Of a stretch of DNA of 64,000 nucleotides, positions 1 through 12,680 are shown in pieces. The stretch's first letter is position 1. The number at the start of each line of letters is the position of its first letter. The notes under the pieces are model-generated. The model was not told where the DNA came from, made no database searches, and saw nothing but the letters and a program-made list of their open reading frames with translations. This DNA comes from Nepenthes gracilis (taxonomy: Eukaryota > Streptophyta > Magnoliopsida > Caryophyllales > Nepenthaceae), in assembly GCA_033239525.1 (NCBI GenBank), contig BSYO01000038.1, positions 9,241,041 through 9,305,040 of the forward strand, given 5' to 3'. The position numbers and the translations under genes were made by a program.

Positions 1-3000
1 TAAGTTTGATATATAATTACGAGTTCAATCCTTGCTAATGTACTTTTATACTTATCTTATGCATGACTTTTACGGATAATGTTATAGAGAAAAAAATTAA
101 GACACGCATTAATAAGAATCGAACCCATAGTCTATAGTGCTGACTTAATCCCCAAATGAAGCTTCAAACTAGTAATTATCATTCTCTTATTTTTAATAGT
201 TACAATTTGAAATTCATTTTTTATCCTATATTTAATTTAATTTCAAACATTTATCATAATATTTTTATCTCTATAATATTTATCTTTTAATACATGTTTT
301 ATGATTTCCCATAAAACATAGATGAATTATGATCTCATTGATCAATTATTATGCCCTTTATAATCTTAAAACCTTTGAAATTTAGACTTTCTGCCTGCCT
401 ACCTAACTTTATTAAAAATTAGAGACATCTATGGCTAAATTAAAAAGAGCAATTTGCCATTAAAGAAGACCATGCCCATCTATATTATAGGCTTGCAACC
501 TTAACTAGGGCTAGATAGTTTCTTACTAGGGTTAGGTTTGCAGCCAATAACTATTAACCTAGGTTTAGAGAAAATGCACCTTGATCTGGTCAAGATCTTC
601 ATTTTTGAAGATATAGTTTTCAAAATTAAAAATATTAAGAAACATCTTTCGAACACCTTTAAAATAATATAATATTTATATAAGATTAGATAGATAAATA
701 CGTAATTATATTAAAGTTAATATTAAAGGGTGTAATATTCTGTATATCTGTTTATATTAATAGATTTATAAAAAAAAAAAAAGTAGATTAATTGATTTAA
801 TATTATATCTAAATTGATGGGTAGAGTGTATCTTTGAAGAAAGTGATTGTTTTCAAAACAATATTTTTGAAGAAAAATCAACATATTTTCCATGTTGGAG
901 CATTTAAATGAAAAAATATTTTTCTTTTTTATTTGATTTTCTATTAATATCATAATAAATAAAAGAAAATATTTATTATTTTATTATTTTACTTTTTTTT
1001 TTCTTCTTATTATTTATATTTAATTCAAATTTTTTCATAATTAAATATAACAATTGAATATAAAAATTTTATTAATTTTCCATTTGAAATTTTAGGAAAT
1101 TTACCTTTACCTAATTTCAAGTTTCGGATTTATTAAATTATTTACAAATCCACACTGATTAATTACCTAATTATAATTTAATTAATTATTTTAAAAAAAT
1201 AATTATCATTAATTATTTAAAATTAATTAAATTATAAATTTCTATTTTTAAATATATTGGTAAATGAAAAAGGGTAGGTGAAGTCTCACTTCACCAACAA
1301 GAAAAAAGCAAAGGAGAAAAGGCGTGGAATTTTCCAACAGAGAGAAATTTCAAAAAATAATAAATAAATAAATAAATAAATAAGAGGTTTTTGAAACTTT
1401 CCAACTTAAAAAAAATAATAAATTATTTTGATGGGTTGACTTTAAATTGTTGTTTTACTGTCTCACGTATCTTTTCAATGTGTTATTTAATTTTATCAAT
1501 TATTTAATTTAAATAGACGTAATTAAAATTAAATTATTTAATTATTTTAATTTGATAAATTTAAATTTTATTAGGTTTAATTAAAATATAAAAATATTAT
1601 AAACGGATACGATTATAAAAATATGCCCGATTAATTTTTGGGCAGAGCACTATCACAGGTAAAAGTGTCATGTTCAACCCGACTTTGATCCAGATTATAA
1701 TTTTTTTTATAAATATATAAATTTTTTATTTTAAATATTTAAAAGATTATTTTGATATATTATATTTTTATATAATTAATAATTTTTATATAAAAATTTT
1801 TCATTAAAATATATAATTACCTAATATTTTATACTAAATATTATAATTTTTTAAATATTATATATTTTTATGTATTTTATATACACATAAATTTTTTTAA
1901 AAAATAATATATCAAAAATTTTAAAAAAAAATTAATTAATTACCTTAAACCGCCTAATCTAACTCATAGATGGACATGATTAAGACTCCTATACAGAGTG
2001 ATCAGACTTTGTCCAATCTGATCTAACTTATCAGCTATAATTTTTTATCTAAATTTGACTGGTATTCAATCCAAATATAATTTTAATTGGATTTATTATA
2101 AATATAAAAAAATCATATTTTTTTATTTAGATATTGATAAAAATTTTCATAAAGATAAATATTTACTAAAATTATTTTATTTGTTTGGCTGTCAAAAACA
2201 AATCCCAAATAAAATATTACATTTCCTAAATATTGCAATTTTTTTCTTATTTTTTATTACATACTTTTGTTATTTTAATATAACATGCCAAATTAAATCT
2301 ATAATTTTTATAATATAGTAAAAAAATAATAATATAATACAATAGAAATGTCTCATTTACGTGAACCGGTTGATGACTTAACAATAGATTAGTATGCATG
2401 GAAAGTCAATTGGAAGAAATCCAAATAAAAGAAGACAATTATTGAAAAAAAGCCCCCATTAAAAAATAAAATAATTAAAAAATAATTAAAAAAAGCAAAA
2501 ATTAAAATATAAAAATCTTAAAAAAAAAAAAAAAACCATACCTACTCACAATATTACCATATAAAAAGCATGTATGTAAGATTTATATATTCAGGGTCTG
2601 AAAAGAGTTAGATATATACAGTTTATTTATTACTGTAAAAGATGAATTATTTTTACAGTTAAATTTATTCAAAAAAATTTAACTGAATAAATCAAATTAG
2701 AAAATATAAAAATATTAAATTGGTGTATAAATTTTTACAGTATATGGGATACGATCGGACTACTATAAAAGCTTATTATATACAATCTTATGTATATAAT
2801 GATTATTAAATCATATCAAATGACTATGCCTTATCAAATAAAAATTAAATAAAATAGTAAATGTTGGTTGTATCTAAAAAAAAGGCCAAATTTGATGTCT
2901 TATCAAATGAATATTTAGTTTATTTTTTTGAGTAATTATTTTTATATAATATAGTGATTATTTTTATGATTTAAATTAGTGATTATTGGGTCTTAATTTA

Positions 3001-3093
3001 ACAAATTTATTATTAGATTAATACTGTCTTTTAGGGTTACAAAGGAAGAGAAAAACCAAATGGAATAGTGAAAGTAAGTTGAAGGTGAAATAC
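1..3093. other. AT-rich intergenic or intronic sequence
   Basis: Very AT-rich with many homopolymer and short A/T tracts, including an AAAT microsatellite near 1360-1384. No reading frame here has recognisable protein content. Later exons of the minus-strand gene that starts at 3246 would be expected here or beyond the left edge, but I could not identify any of them. Confidence 0.5.
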
Positions 3094-3246
3094 CGCTGGT
3101 GGTGGCCCCAAAACAGAGCCAAATATGCTGTTGAAGGAAGACGATGAAGAAGAAGGTTCTTTCGGTCCAAAAAGCTCCATAGCAATGGAGGAGGAGGAGG
3201 ACGACGACGACGAAGAGGAAGAACCCATTTGCTTGTAGTTCTCCAT
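3094..3246 (-). CDS. First exon of a serine-rich small plant protein gene
   Basis: The minus strand opens with ATG at 3246 and encodes 51 residues starting MENYKQMGSSS. A serine run follows, then MELFGPKEPSSSSSS and FNSIFGSVLGPPPA. The exon stops in phase 0 at 3094 before a GTATTT donor. The layout of Ser run, 'LFG-K-xP', Ser run, 'FGS-hydrophobic-xPPP' and then an intron matches my memory of a small uncharacterised plant family that includes the Arabidopsis salt-induced serine-rich protein. Function is unknown and probably stress-related by family. The serines are encoded by trinucleotide repeats, so their number is likely polymorphic. I did not find downstream exons, so the gene is either interrupted by a long intron or truncated. 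The start is supported by a TATA box about 240 bp upstream and a CT-rich leader. Confidence 0.6.
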
Positions 3247-3390
3247 AGTTGGCAGCTGAACAAATCTCCGTCAACCAACGGAGAAGGACTGCTAACTCTG
3301 ATTGGTCGGATATCTGCTTGTTAGCAGAGCACGATCGCCGACGAAAATCCCGACCAAACAGATGATGAGCTTTGCTGAGAGAACAGGGAC

Positions 3391-3418
3391 GAAGAAAAAG
3401 AAGAAGAAGAAGAAGAAG
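3391..3418. repeat. GAA/TTC microsatellite in the 5' leader
   Basis: A run of GAA/AAG triplets reads as (TTC)n on the minus strand. It lies between the TATA box at 3485-3492 and the ATG at 3246, so it would be in the 5' untranslated leader. CT-rich microsatellites are common in plant leaders. Confidence 0.8.
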
Positions 3419-3484
3419 GTGAATTGGATGAAGAAAGCACGTGAAGTCTGCAGATTGTGGAGTAGAACTGAAATGGCTTCCCTG

Positions 3485-3492
3485 TATTTATA
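3485..3492 (-). promoter_or_regulatory. TATA box of the serine-rich protein gene
   Basis: The minus strand reads GCTTATAAATACAGG, a near-ideal plant TATA box (TATAAATA). A start about 30 bp downstream would give a leader of roughly 205 nt to the ATG at 3246. The flanking sequence is markedly less AT-rich than the background, as expected for a core promoter. Confidence 0.55.
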
Positions 3493-3849
3493 AGCTGATG
3501 AAGAAGATAAGTGGCCATTTTGCCCATATTGCCCATGTGCCGCCATTTAAAGCAAAATAAAAATAAAAACAAAATAAAATAAAATAAAATAATAAATAAT
3601 AAATATAAAGATTGAAATTTTACTTTCATATAAAGTCAACCATTACCATTCCTCCTCCCAATTTTTTGATTCTTGTCTCCTTTTTTAAATTGATGTAATT
3701 AAATAAGTATAATTCTTTGAGATTCTTTTGGGTTTTTAAATAAAATAATGGAAAAATATAGTATTTTTTTTAATATAAGATAATATAAAAATGAGAGTAG
3801 AATAAAATAAATAATATTATATTATTTAATTTGTATGAAGAATAAATAT

Positions 3850-3936
3850 TACAACCATGGTGGCCACTAAGGAGCCACTTAGGAGGCGGCCGAGAGGGCG
3901 GCCCTTGGCGGTGGTCCACCATGATTACCATGGAAT
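3850..3936. repeat. Isolated GC-rich island with imperfect inverted ends
   Basis: About 85 bp of GC-rich sequence inside very AT-rich DNA. It begins with ACCATGGTGGCCAC and ends GTGGTCCACCATG, which form an imperfect inverted pair. It may be the core of a small transposable element or a hairpin. There is no coding signal. Confidence 0.35.
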
Positions 3937-5120
3937 GTTACTTCACTTTTAGGTGGTTTGATTGTTTGAAAATGATAATGTAAAAATAGATTATATATTA
4001 ATAAGATTAAAGTGTTAATAATATTATTAAAATTATTTGATCACATGGTAAATAAATATTATTTATTTATTTATTTCACATAAAAAAATATTATCGTTAT
4101 TAACCTACCAACACGGTAGCTGGGAGCCGCTTAGAAGGTTTAACTGAGGGGGTTTGAGTCTCATTAAATATAAATCAACGTCTTCCCTTTAAAATCGTTG
4201 GATATATATCTAATTGCTTAGTAATTTTATTTTTTAAAAAATATAAAAAATTTAAAAAATAAAAAAATTTAACCAAAAACACCTATTAAATGGTTTTATT
4301 TTTTTATAAAATTTTATTTTATAAAATTTATAATTTTTTATTTTTTAATAATAATATTTTCCCAACTATTATCAACTAATAAATCCTTATGGTCTCACTA
4401 ATTAAGGCTGCAATATAAATTTATTTTTGTCAATTCAGTCAATTTAATATAATATCTATCTTTTAATAATATAAATAATTTTAAATATTTTATCACATTG
4501 CTTTAAACTTTTTTATATTTATATATTTATTTCTTTTATCTAATCACAATTAATTCATTTATTTTTTTATGAGTGTGTCATTTGGCCTATATTTTAAATA
4601 TTCAAATCATCTTAAATATTATTTTTTATCTTATCTTTTATGGGTATATTTTTAATTATTTATAGATATTATTATTTATTATCTTATTTTTTAGTATAAT
4701 TATATTTATTTATTTTAATATTCTCATTTTAATAATATTGAGATTAATAATCTTAAACATTAGTATTTTAACCTAATTTTATTTCAATTGAGAGAACGTT
4801 ATTATGGCTCACCCAAAAAAAAAAAAAAAAAAAGTTATATCAATCTCATAATCTCTTGTTTATATTTTTGGCATTCAAAATTTGTTATTTGTTGTCCCAG
4901 AACTTACATAATAGTTTATCTTATCAAATTTATTTTTTAAGTATGTATCAATATAGATAATTTCTTTTTTAAAAATAAAATTTGATAATTTTTTTATAAA
5001 ATTATCAAATGTCTAATAAAATCTATAATATTTAAAAATTTATCTCTTATATACAACAATTATAAAATTTACCTTCTTTAAGAAAATGTTAAGACAATAC
5101 GATAAAACGTTCTATGTATG
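3937..5120. other. AT-rich intergenic sequence
   Basis: No gene is visible. Around 4115-4165 there is a faint tRNA-like pattern (TAGCTGGG, then GGTTTGAGTCTC about 35 nt later) that could be an old SINE head. A poly-A run lies near 4816. Confidence 0.4.
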
Positions 5121-6515
5121 TGATGGATCCAACAGCCATGAGCCTAAAAGGCCAAGCCCCATTGCTCAAGCAAAAAGAGCACGTCTGTAAAATACGCTAT
5201 AAAATCAAACACTCTCAAGTTTGAGAGGATAAATTCTTAGAAACTCCACAAGCTCCAAGTAGCTCGGTACTCACTGGAAAAAGGCTTACCCTCCAACTAA
5301 AAGTTGCATTCAAATTGAGGAGTCGGCCTCCATTCGAGCCAAACTCCATTTTAGAGCTCCAAATCTTCGTAGCTCTCCGTATTCAGAGCTACGAGAAAGA
5401 GGCTATGAGCCATCCGTCCCAAGAGCACTCCGCCCGAACCAAGAGCCCTCCATCCCAAAGAGCACCGAGCTCCACAAGCTCGGCCAAGTGTCAACCCTCC
5501 TCTCAAGTAATCAAGATGTTGACCCACCAGTGCAATTTAATCCTTCACTTTTAAGCCGCCCCTCTGCGAGCGCACTCCTAAGTCATTCATCTACTAGGCA
5601 AATTTCTAAGCCACCCCTTTGCGGGCGCTCCTCTAAGTCGCCCATCTATCGGGCTCACTTCTAAGATGCCCATTTGCAGATATATTTCTAAGACATCCTC
5701 TATGGGCACACCTCTAAATTGTCCCCTTATGGGTGCACCTCTAAGTTGTCCCCCTCCGGGTGCACTTTTACGTCGTCCATCTACTGAGCGCATCTCTAAA
5801 CTGCTCCCTACGGACACACCTCTAAACTGTCATCATGTGTGCGCACTTCTAAACCATCTCTCTACGGGCGCTCCTCTAAGTCGCCCATCTAATGGGTGTA
5901 TTTCTAAGATACCCTTTATGGGCACACCTTTAAACCTCTCCAGTGCCATTAAGGGTACCTCTACCAAACGCTCCTCTAAGTCACCCATCTACGGACGCAC
6001 CTTTAAGTAGTCTCTCTACGGGAGCTCCTTTAAATTGCCCCTCTACCGAGCATACTTCTATGACACCCATGTGTCGGGTGCACCTCTAAATCGCCTATCT
6101 GCAGGTGCACATCTAAGATGCCCCTCTGTCGGGTGCATATCTAAACCACCCCTATACAATAGCTCCTCTAAGCCACCCCTATACGGGCGCTCTTCTAATT
6201 ACCCCTCTACCGAGCGCACTTCTAAACTGTCCATCAACTGGTACATTCAAATGCTCCATTTACCGCCATATACATATATTTATTCATAGCATCTTCTTAG
6301 CAATTTTTTATTCTCTGAGAAAGATTTCTAATTTGAGCGTCAGAAGATATACGGTGAAAATAATTTTTGCAATCCTTTGACCTTCTATTTGTAGTTGATG
6401 GTGTGCAGGTTTCAAATTAATAACGATGGAGATCGAATCTGTTCTAATTTAACCCGTAGCGGAAGAATAGAAGGCTCCCTAATCATACCATAACCCAAGA
6501 ACCGGGGACGCATCA
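5121..6515 (+). mobile_element. Probable solo LTR of a Tat-lineage Ty3-gypsy element
   Basis: This 1,395-bp GC-richer block starts TGATGGATCC and ends GGACGCATCA, so its termini are inverted repeats (TGATG/CATCA). Near the 3' end, ATTTGAGCGTCAGAAG and GTGCAGGTTTC resemble the conserved U5 block of Tat/Ogre LTRs (GACTTGAGCGTCGGAG). No internal retroviral region adjoins it, so it is best read as a solo LTR. The flanks GTATG and ATGTG differ by two transitions, consistent with a decayed 5-bp target duplication. Short open frames inside it are by-products of a tandem repeat, not genes. Confidence 0.6.
5565..6245. repeat. 27-bp minisatellite array inside the Tat LTR
   Basis: Roughly 25 diverged copies of a ~27-bp unit of the form CTAAGTYGCCCMTCTAYGGGC plus a short tail. 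Because the unit length is a multiple of three, the frames stay open over long stretches and encode imperfect nonapeptides with a repeated GAPL-type core. No promoter, start context or known domain supports translation. Confidence 0.75.
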
Positions 6516-9479
6516 ATGTGTATAAATGAATTTACAAAATAATTCACCCTAAATCAGTGCTAAAGTCATATATCACATCTGCACGATTTATTTCAATTTT
6601 TTAAAAATAGATTGGTAACATTTCTCAATATCTAATTAAACTCGACAATTATCTTAAAAAATTATATGTATTTTTTTTATAATTAATAGTTTTTTATAGT
6701 GACATAATATTTTTAATATATTCTCAAAGTATATTTGTAATAATATATCTTAATCCTCCTCAAATAGTGAAGTTAAAATTTGATTTTAGATTTATTCTAT
6801 GTGAAATGGTAATTATACTATACAGTTGGTGCAAATATTAGGAATTCCTATTTTTATGAGAATAATAATTCATTGAAAAACATCAACAAGTAAATTTAGT
6901 GTAAAATATGAATCTTAAAAAATTATTTTAATAATGAATAATTTAATTAAATTAATAAATTTTTAAAATTAATTGAGATTTATAATTAAAAATTAAGTAT
7001 TGAACCAGTGCAAGTTAGATTGAACAGTGCTTAATTTGTACTTGACCCACATATGGATGCGTTTTATATAGAATATTCACACATTAAGTATATTCAATCA
7101 AAATACATACATGTTTGTAAATAAAATATTAATACCTGATACGTTCTTGAGAGACACTTATATGAGTTATGAATTATGCCTCATACTCGACCAACGTTTA
7201 TAAATTAATTTTTTATAAATAAATTTGTTGGCTAATTTTGGCTTATTTTTTACCGTTTTTTGACAAAAGAGAGAGAAAATAAAAAGAAAAAAGAGAGAAT
7301 AAGAGAGAGAAAGAAAGACAAGGGAGATTTAATGTGAAATCAATAAGTATTTTATAATTTTAAATTAAAATAAATACATCTAAGTCTATTATTCTCTTAT
7401 TACTGATCTAGTCTATAATTTTTTAAATATTTTTTTATTTTAAATAATTATACAAGTTTTAATTTTATTCTTTAACTGTTTTAAATTTTATATGTATAAA
7501 AACCTAAATCATTTAAAAAAATTTTATAAAATATATATCTTATATATATACAATCATATTTAAATTATAAATTTTTATTTAATATTTTTCTATACCTTTA
7601 AATTTCTTATATATGTTCCAACATATTCTTAATTTCTATATAAATGTCTCTATATGTTATTTATTTATAAGAAAAAATATTAAAAAATTATATAAACTAT
7701 ATTAATTTTCTATAATTTTTATAATATAGTTTTTATATATTTTTAAATTACACATCAAAAATTTGGCATGTTGCTAAATTATATATTAAAATTTTTGTGT
7801 ATCTATAATTTTTACTTCATATCAAATATTTAAAAAATAAACAAAACTCTATATTTGATTTGATAAAGGAATTATTTTTTCAGTATGAGAAAAATAAGAA
7901 TATATTTATATTTAAGTTTTCAATTTGACAAAATAAGGGTTATTATAAAAATTTAATAGAATATATTTGTATATTTCTAAATATATTATTAATAAATTAA
8001 ATATTACACATAACATATACGGGTCAAAAAAATAGAGTTTGACCCTAATTATAAAAAATAATATGTAATTGAATCTATCCATAGATCGTAAATAATGGTG
8101 TATGACTTTTGACTATATAAAAATAATCATAGTCTAAATTTTAATATTCGTCATTTATATATAAAAGTATTACTAATCATTGGTCCTCTACATGTTAGTA
8201 TAATTTTTACATTAATTAATAGTTATACAACTTTTAGCCTATTTGATCATTATAATACGATTTTTGCATGATTTATCATAAGCAAATGTTATTGATATTT
8301 AAACTTTTGATCATTATATAACTTTAGCATGTTTTATTATATATAACTACATATGAAAATATATATGATTGCTCTGTATTAGGCTCATTATTACTTTTAT
8401 TTTGTTAATTTTCTATTTTAGTGGGCATGAATTTACTTGTAAAAGTGTTGGATCAAGAGCAAGCCGTTACAAAATTAGCTTAGGGTGCTGGATTTATTTA
8501 GTGCGTTATTATAATTTAATAGTTCAAGATATTAACTTTTAACTTTCAGTTATTTTGATTTATATTTGTATCCGGATGATTGATAATAATGATAGAAAAT
8601 ATATAAGTTTAAACAATAATTTTGGTTCAATTTATGATTTAATGATCTGATATAAGTTAAAATATTTTTCCTTACGTATTATTTGAGATCAATTTAATTG
8701 TTAATATTTAAAATTATTTTTAGGTGTAATTTTTGGGTCTTGTGATTGGATGATTATCATATTGTTTGTGGGTTATTTAATTTTGTTATAAGTTTGTGTC
8801 CTGATATTATTTTAGGTTTAAATAAGTTAAATAAATATTATATTTTAGGTTTTAATTTAAAATCAGATAAAAATAATTATGGAATATAAAATAAATTAAT
8901 TTTAATTTTTATATTCGGCATCTACGGATGTGAGATTTAGATCCTATGAATTCACTTATTTCTAATTCTTACAAAATAATAGGTCCTCATTTAATAGTCA
9001 TTTTGGCCCATAAGTGGCGGCAACATGGTGGTGGCAGTGGTGGCAACGTGGTGGTGGCAGTGGCAGGCCAATGACAAAGTGTTGTGTGGAACCTCATGTT
9101 ACTAATATAGGATATAAATTTATAATACAAAATGTAAAAATATTATTTTATATTAATTAATTATTTATTTATTCAACTTGTTATTCATAAATACAAAAAA
9201 AAAAAGAAATTAATTTTAAACCCAATCCATACGTATTTGACTTGATTAATCAAATATTACAATATTATTTTTAATTCTATATAATTTTGTTGTATTTTTA
9301 AATAATAATAATTATATTCCTATCTTATTTTTTATCTCAATCTATAATCTAAAATATTAAAAATTATTATATTTTTACATTTTCTTTTCACAACACTAAT
9401 ATTTATTAAATATTAAATCAAATATCAAAAAATAAAAAATTTAATAAAAAACCATTCAAACTACTTTATCCAATCCGAC
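6516..9479. other. AT-rich repeat-derived sequence without a gene
   Basis: Mostly AT-rich. The section 8640-8930 weakly resembles 17560-17900 (a shared 'TTTAGGTTTA / GTCTTGACAT' series), suggesting two old copies of one element. Around 9010-9070 there is a GTGGTGGCAGTGGTGGCAAC short repeat. No protein-coding gene is supported. Confidence 0.4.
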
Positions 9480-11400
9480 AATCTATGATCTGGGCGGCAA
9501 CAAACATTGATTTATGGATAATATCCTCCGTCTATATAAAGACCTCATCCCAAAGAGAATGGGGACCGTAAGAAAACAAAAACCTCCGGAAAAAGAAGAT
9601 GAAAAATGGGCAGTAATCTATCTTAAACCACTTTATCCAATCCCATAGAAAAGATCTTTCCTCTTCCTCTAAGAGATCTCCTTCTAGTAATTAATAATAA
9701 TTTACACTCCCTCCCGAGGCATACTTTTAAGTCATTCACCGGGACGTAGATTTAATCATCCATTTATCTTTCTATATTCTTGAAAGACTGACTTTAGCGT
9801 TGACGATGGGAACAATGGATAAAATCCTCCGACGGATCCGCATCGATAAATCAAAACTGATTTCAATTCAAATCGGCCGGAGAAATCCAAATCAAAGATT
9901 TGAAATCAAAACCGATTCGCAATCACCGAGGAAAACTGACGGCCTTTGAAGCCGCCTTTAAAAACCATTCACACCCAAAAAGAACAAGATGAGAGAAATG
10001 GCCGAAAATCTCTCGCAAATTTCAAACAACATTTCTCACAAATCTTGGATTTCCTCCTCACAACTACAAACCAAGACTTCCTCTCTCCATCATCCTACGG
10101 TGTTCAACATGTGTTCCGCTTGCGTGGAAAACACCCAAACCAACGCCCCGAGTAGCTCACTCCAGCATCAATTTTGCTGTTTTGCTAATCAAGCATTTGG
10201 CCAGTTGAGATCAACTCCGACTAGAAAGGCCATTCCGTCTATTATTTTCACTCCGACCATAGCTCAACCTGGTGCGCAAAAGGCACTCATGCTGATTTTC
10301 ACTCCAGTGCGCAAAAGTCACTTAAGCGATAATAATAATCATGCCGAGTTGCCAATCAAGCATCTAGCCCAAAGAGGAAACAACTAGCCGATCGCATTTC
10401 TTTGTTTCCCAAAGGAGCCGATCTCGATTTATTCCGGTATTTCGTCTCTCATCACCGTTTAGATTCACTCCGATTTTGTCTCTCATCAAGCCGATTTAGA
10501 TTCTCTTGGCAAAACACTCCACTTCTCACCAAATAAACCGCATCCTCTCATTTATTTTTCTCACAAGAAATCGTTTTCAACTGCAAACCGGCATCTCCTC
10601 TCACATATTGCTGGTCGGCATTATCTTCTCTCACAAAGAAATCGGTTCAAGTTGCATATTGTGCAATACATCCTACCATGAGTAACCAAACCCAACACAA
10701 CGGCTTTTGTTGACAATCTTCTAGCGGTTTTAGCTGCTTCAATTTGTACCGATCCCAAGATGTTCCGTAATTGAGGCCGACCAAATTCTTGATAATCTCG
10801 TAGCCCAAGCGGCCACTAGTGACAACACATGACAATGATTAGAAAATCGATTCACTCATTAAATACTGATGAAAGCCAAGAATATGGTCCATATCGCTCC
10901 AAGAACATGGCACACCATCTAATTTGAATACCAAGATTATGAAAGAGGTTGAATTCTAAACCTCGATTATCACCATCGAGATCGACTAAACCTCGGTTAC
11001 ATTACCGAAGAGATCAAATTCATTTCACCGAGTGGCCCAAAAGAGGTCAAATTCTAAACCCGGTTACATCATCCATCAAAAAAGCCAAAATTTAAAAAAT
11101 CGATTTTTCAAAGATGGTAAGTCAAAAGTCAAACAAACAAAGGTCCCATCGAAACATACCGAGTTAAAATTTTCAAACCACCCGGCAGAGGGGCTAATGA
11201 TGGGTACACAATCAAACCATTTATCAAATCCAATGGTATTTTGAACTTATAAGATTTAGTAATTATTCTAGACATCATCCCAAGGAGAAGGCCGAGGGGG
11301 AGGAATGGGAGAAAACCGTAGGAAAACGGCCGAAAACCTCCGAAAGGAAGGTGAGAGTAGCCGAGAGATAATCAATCTTTTTAAGTTCCATCATCCCAGT
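9480..11400 (+). mobile_element. Degraded Tat-like Ty3-gypsy relic
   Basis: A GC-richer island. GAAAGACTGACTTTAGCG near 9782 resembles the Tat U5 signature and so the end of a 5' LTR. A purine-rich tract AGAGGGGCTAA immediately before TGATGGGTACACAATC near 11197 resembles a Tat polypurine tract and 3' LTR start. Around 9550-9600 and 11275-11345 the same motif series recurs (CATCCCAAAGAG, GGGGA, AAACCTCCG), as expected of an LTR pair. The interior has only short frames without recognisable gag or pol, so the element is internally deleted. Confidence 0.5.
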
Positions 11401-11507
11401 GGTCAAACATCTGTTCTTTTTTCCTCTATTTTTTTATAAAAATATTTACTTTTTAATAACGTTCCAACCAAATATGCATCCTCCATTTATCTTTTTATAT
11501 TTTAAAA

Positions 11508-11864
11508 GGTTGGTGAAAAATTTAAGCTTAATTAATTTAAATTATAATCATTTAAATAATTATAAAGACTTAGAAGATCAAAAAATGAATATCTCATTTG
11601 CTATCAAATCCATAAAACTTTTCTGAGTAATGATATTTTGATTAAGTAGTAATTATTCTAGCATTGGAAGTTAGGCAAATAGAGAGGGTTATCTCTTTTT
11701 TAAGTTTCAGAATCATCTGTTATTTTTTTATTTTTTATAAAAATATTTATTTTTAATAAGTTAACCGTCTAAATTTTAATTTTTAATAGGTTGGTGAAAA
11801 ATTTAAGCTTAATTAATTTAAATTATAATCATTTAAATAATTATAAAGACTTAGAAGATCAAAA
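11508..11864. repeat. Near-identical ~75-bp direct duplication
   Basis: The segment beginning GGTTGGTGAAAAATTTAAGC and ending TTAGAAGATCAAAA occurs at 11508-11583 and again at 11789-11864, 281 bp apart and almost identical. Both copies sit at the start of the larger duplication described next. Confidence 0.85.
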
Positions 11865-12680
11865 TCAGCAGATAATCATACAGAAATTTGAGTAACTGTA
11901 GTGCTTCAATGGCAGAAAATTAGTTTCAATTCTTATATTTATTTTTACATTCGGTCTTCATTTAATATAATTTTGAACGTAAAAAACTGACTTTTTGCCT
12001 AATATGAATCTGTAAGGATCAAATTTTAACTGTGTTACCTACAAATTTGTTAGAATTAAACACTAATTTTTTTTAGATTGTAATGATTTATTTTAGTCTA
12101 TATTATTTGAACCACCTGATAAGAAAGCTCTATATATAATAGAATTACAATAGATATCTTATTTCTTAAGTTTTGAAAAGTAAGACTTCCTCCCAACCAC
12201 ACGAAGCCCCCAATCCTAAAATAGATTCATGCCCCCAATCCCAAAGTTTAATATTCTATTAATATACCATCATTAATAAGTATAAAAGTTTAAAAGATCA
12301 AAACCAACGGATAATCATATAGAAAGTTGAGTAATTGCAGTGCTCCAATAGCAGAAAGTTAGTTTTAATCATTATATTTATTTAAGCATTCGATCTTTAT
12401 TTGATATGATTTTAAACGTAAAAAATTGACTTTTTGCTTAATATGAATATGTAAGAATCAAATTTTAACTGTATTACCCACGAATCTGTTAGAATTAAAC
12501 ACTAATTTTTTTTATATTTTAATGATTTATTTTAGTTTGTACAATTTTAACCATTAAACTGATAAAAAAGCTCTATATATAATATAATTATGACAGATGT
12601 CCTATTTCCTAAGTTTTGAAAAAGTAAGACTTCCTCCCAACCACACGATTCCCCCAATCCTAAAATAGATTGATGCTTCA
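11864..12680. repeat. ~440-bp tandem duplication
   Basis: Two diverged copies lie head to tail. Shared anchors are GATAATCATA (11871 and 12310), TAGAATTAAACACTAATTTT (12051 and 12490) and AAGACTTCCTCCCAACCACA (12182 and 12626), all offset by 439-444 bp. The function is unknown and no gene is seen. Confidence 0.85.

Noticed and set aside
3292..3629. Additional serine-rich open frames near the small-protein gene
   Set aside because: They arise from the GAA/TTC microsatellite and promoter upstream of the true ATG at 3246.
5565..6245. CRISPR-like regular repeats
   Set aside because: The ~27-bp units are contiguous and diverged with no unique spacers, and lie in a plant LTR.
9946..10387. Two overlapping open frames as a gene
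   Set aside because: They overlap in different frames inside a Tat-like relic and show no known protein pattern.
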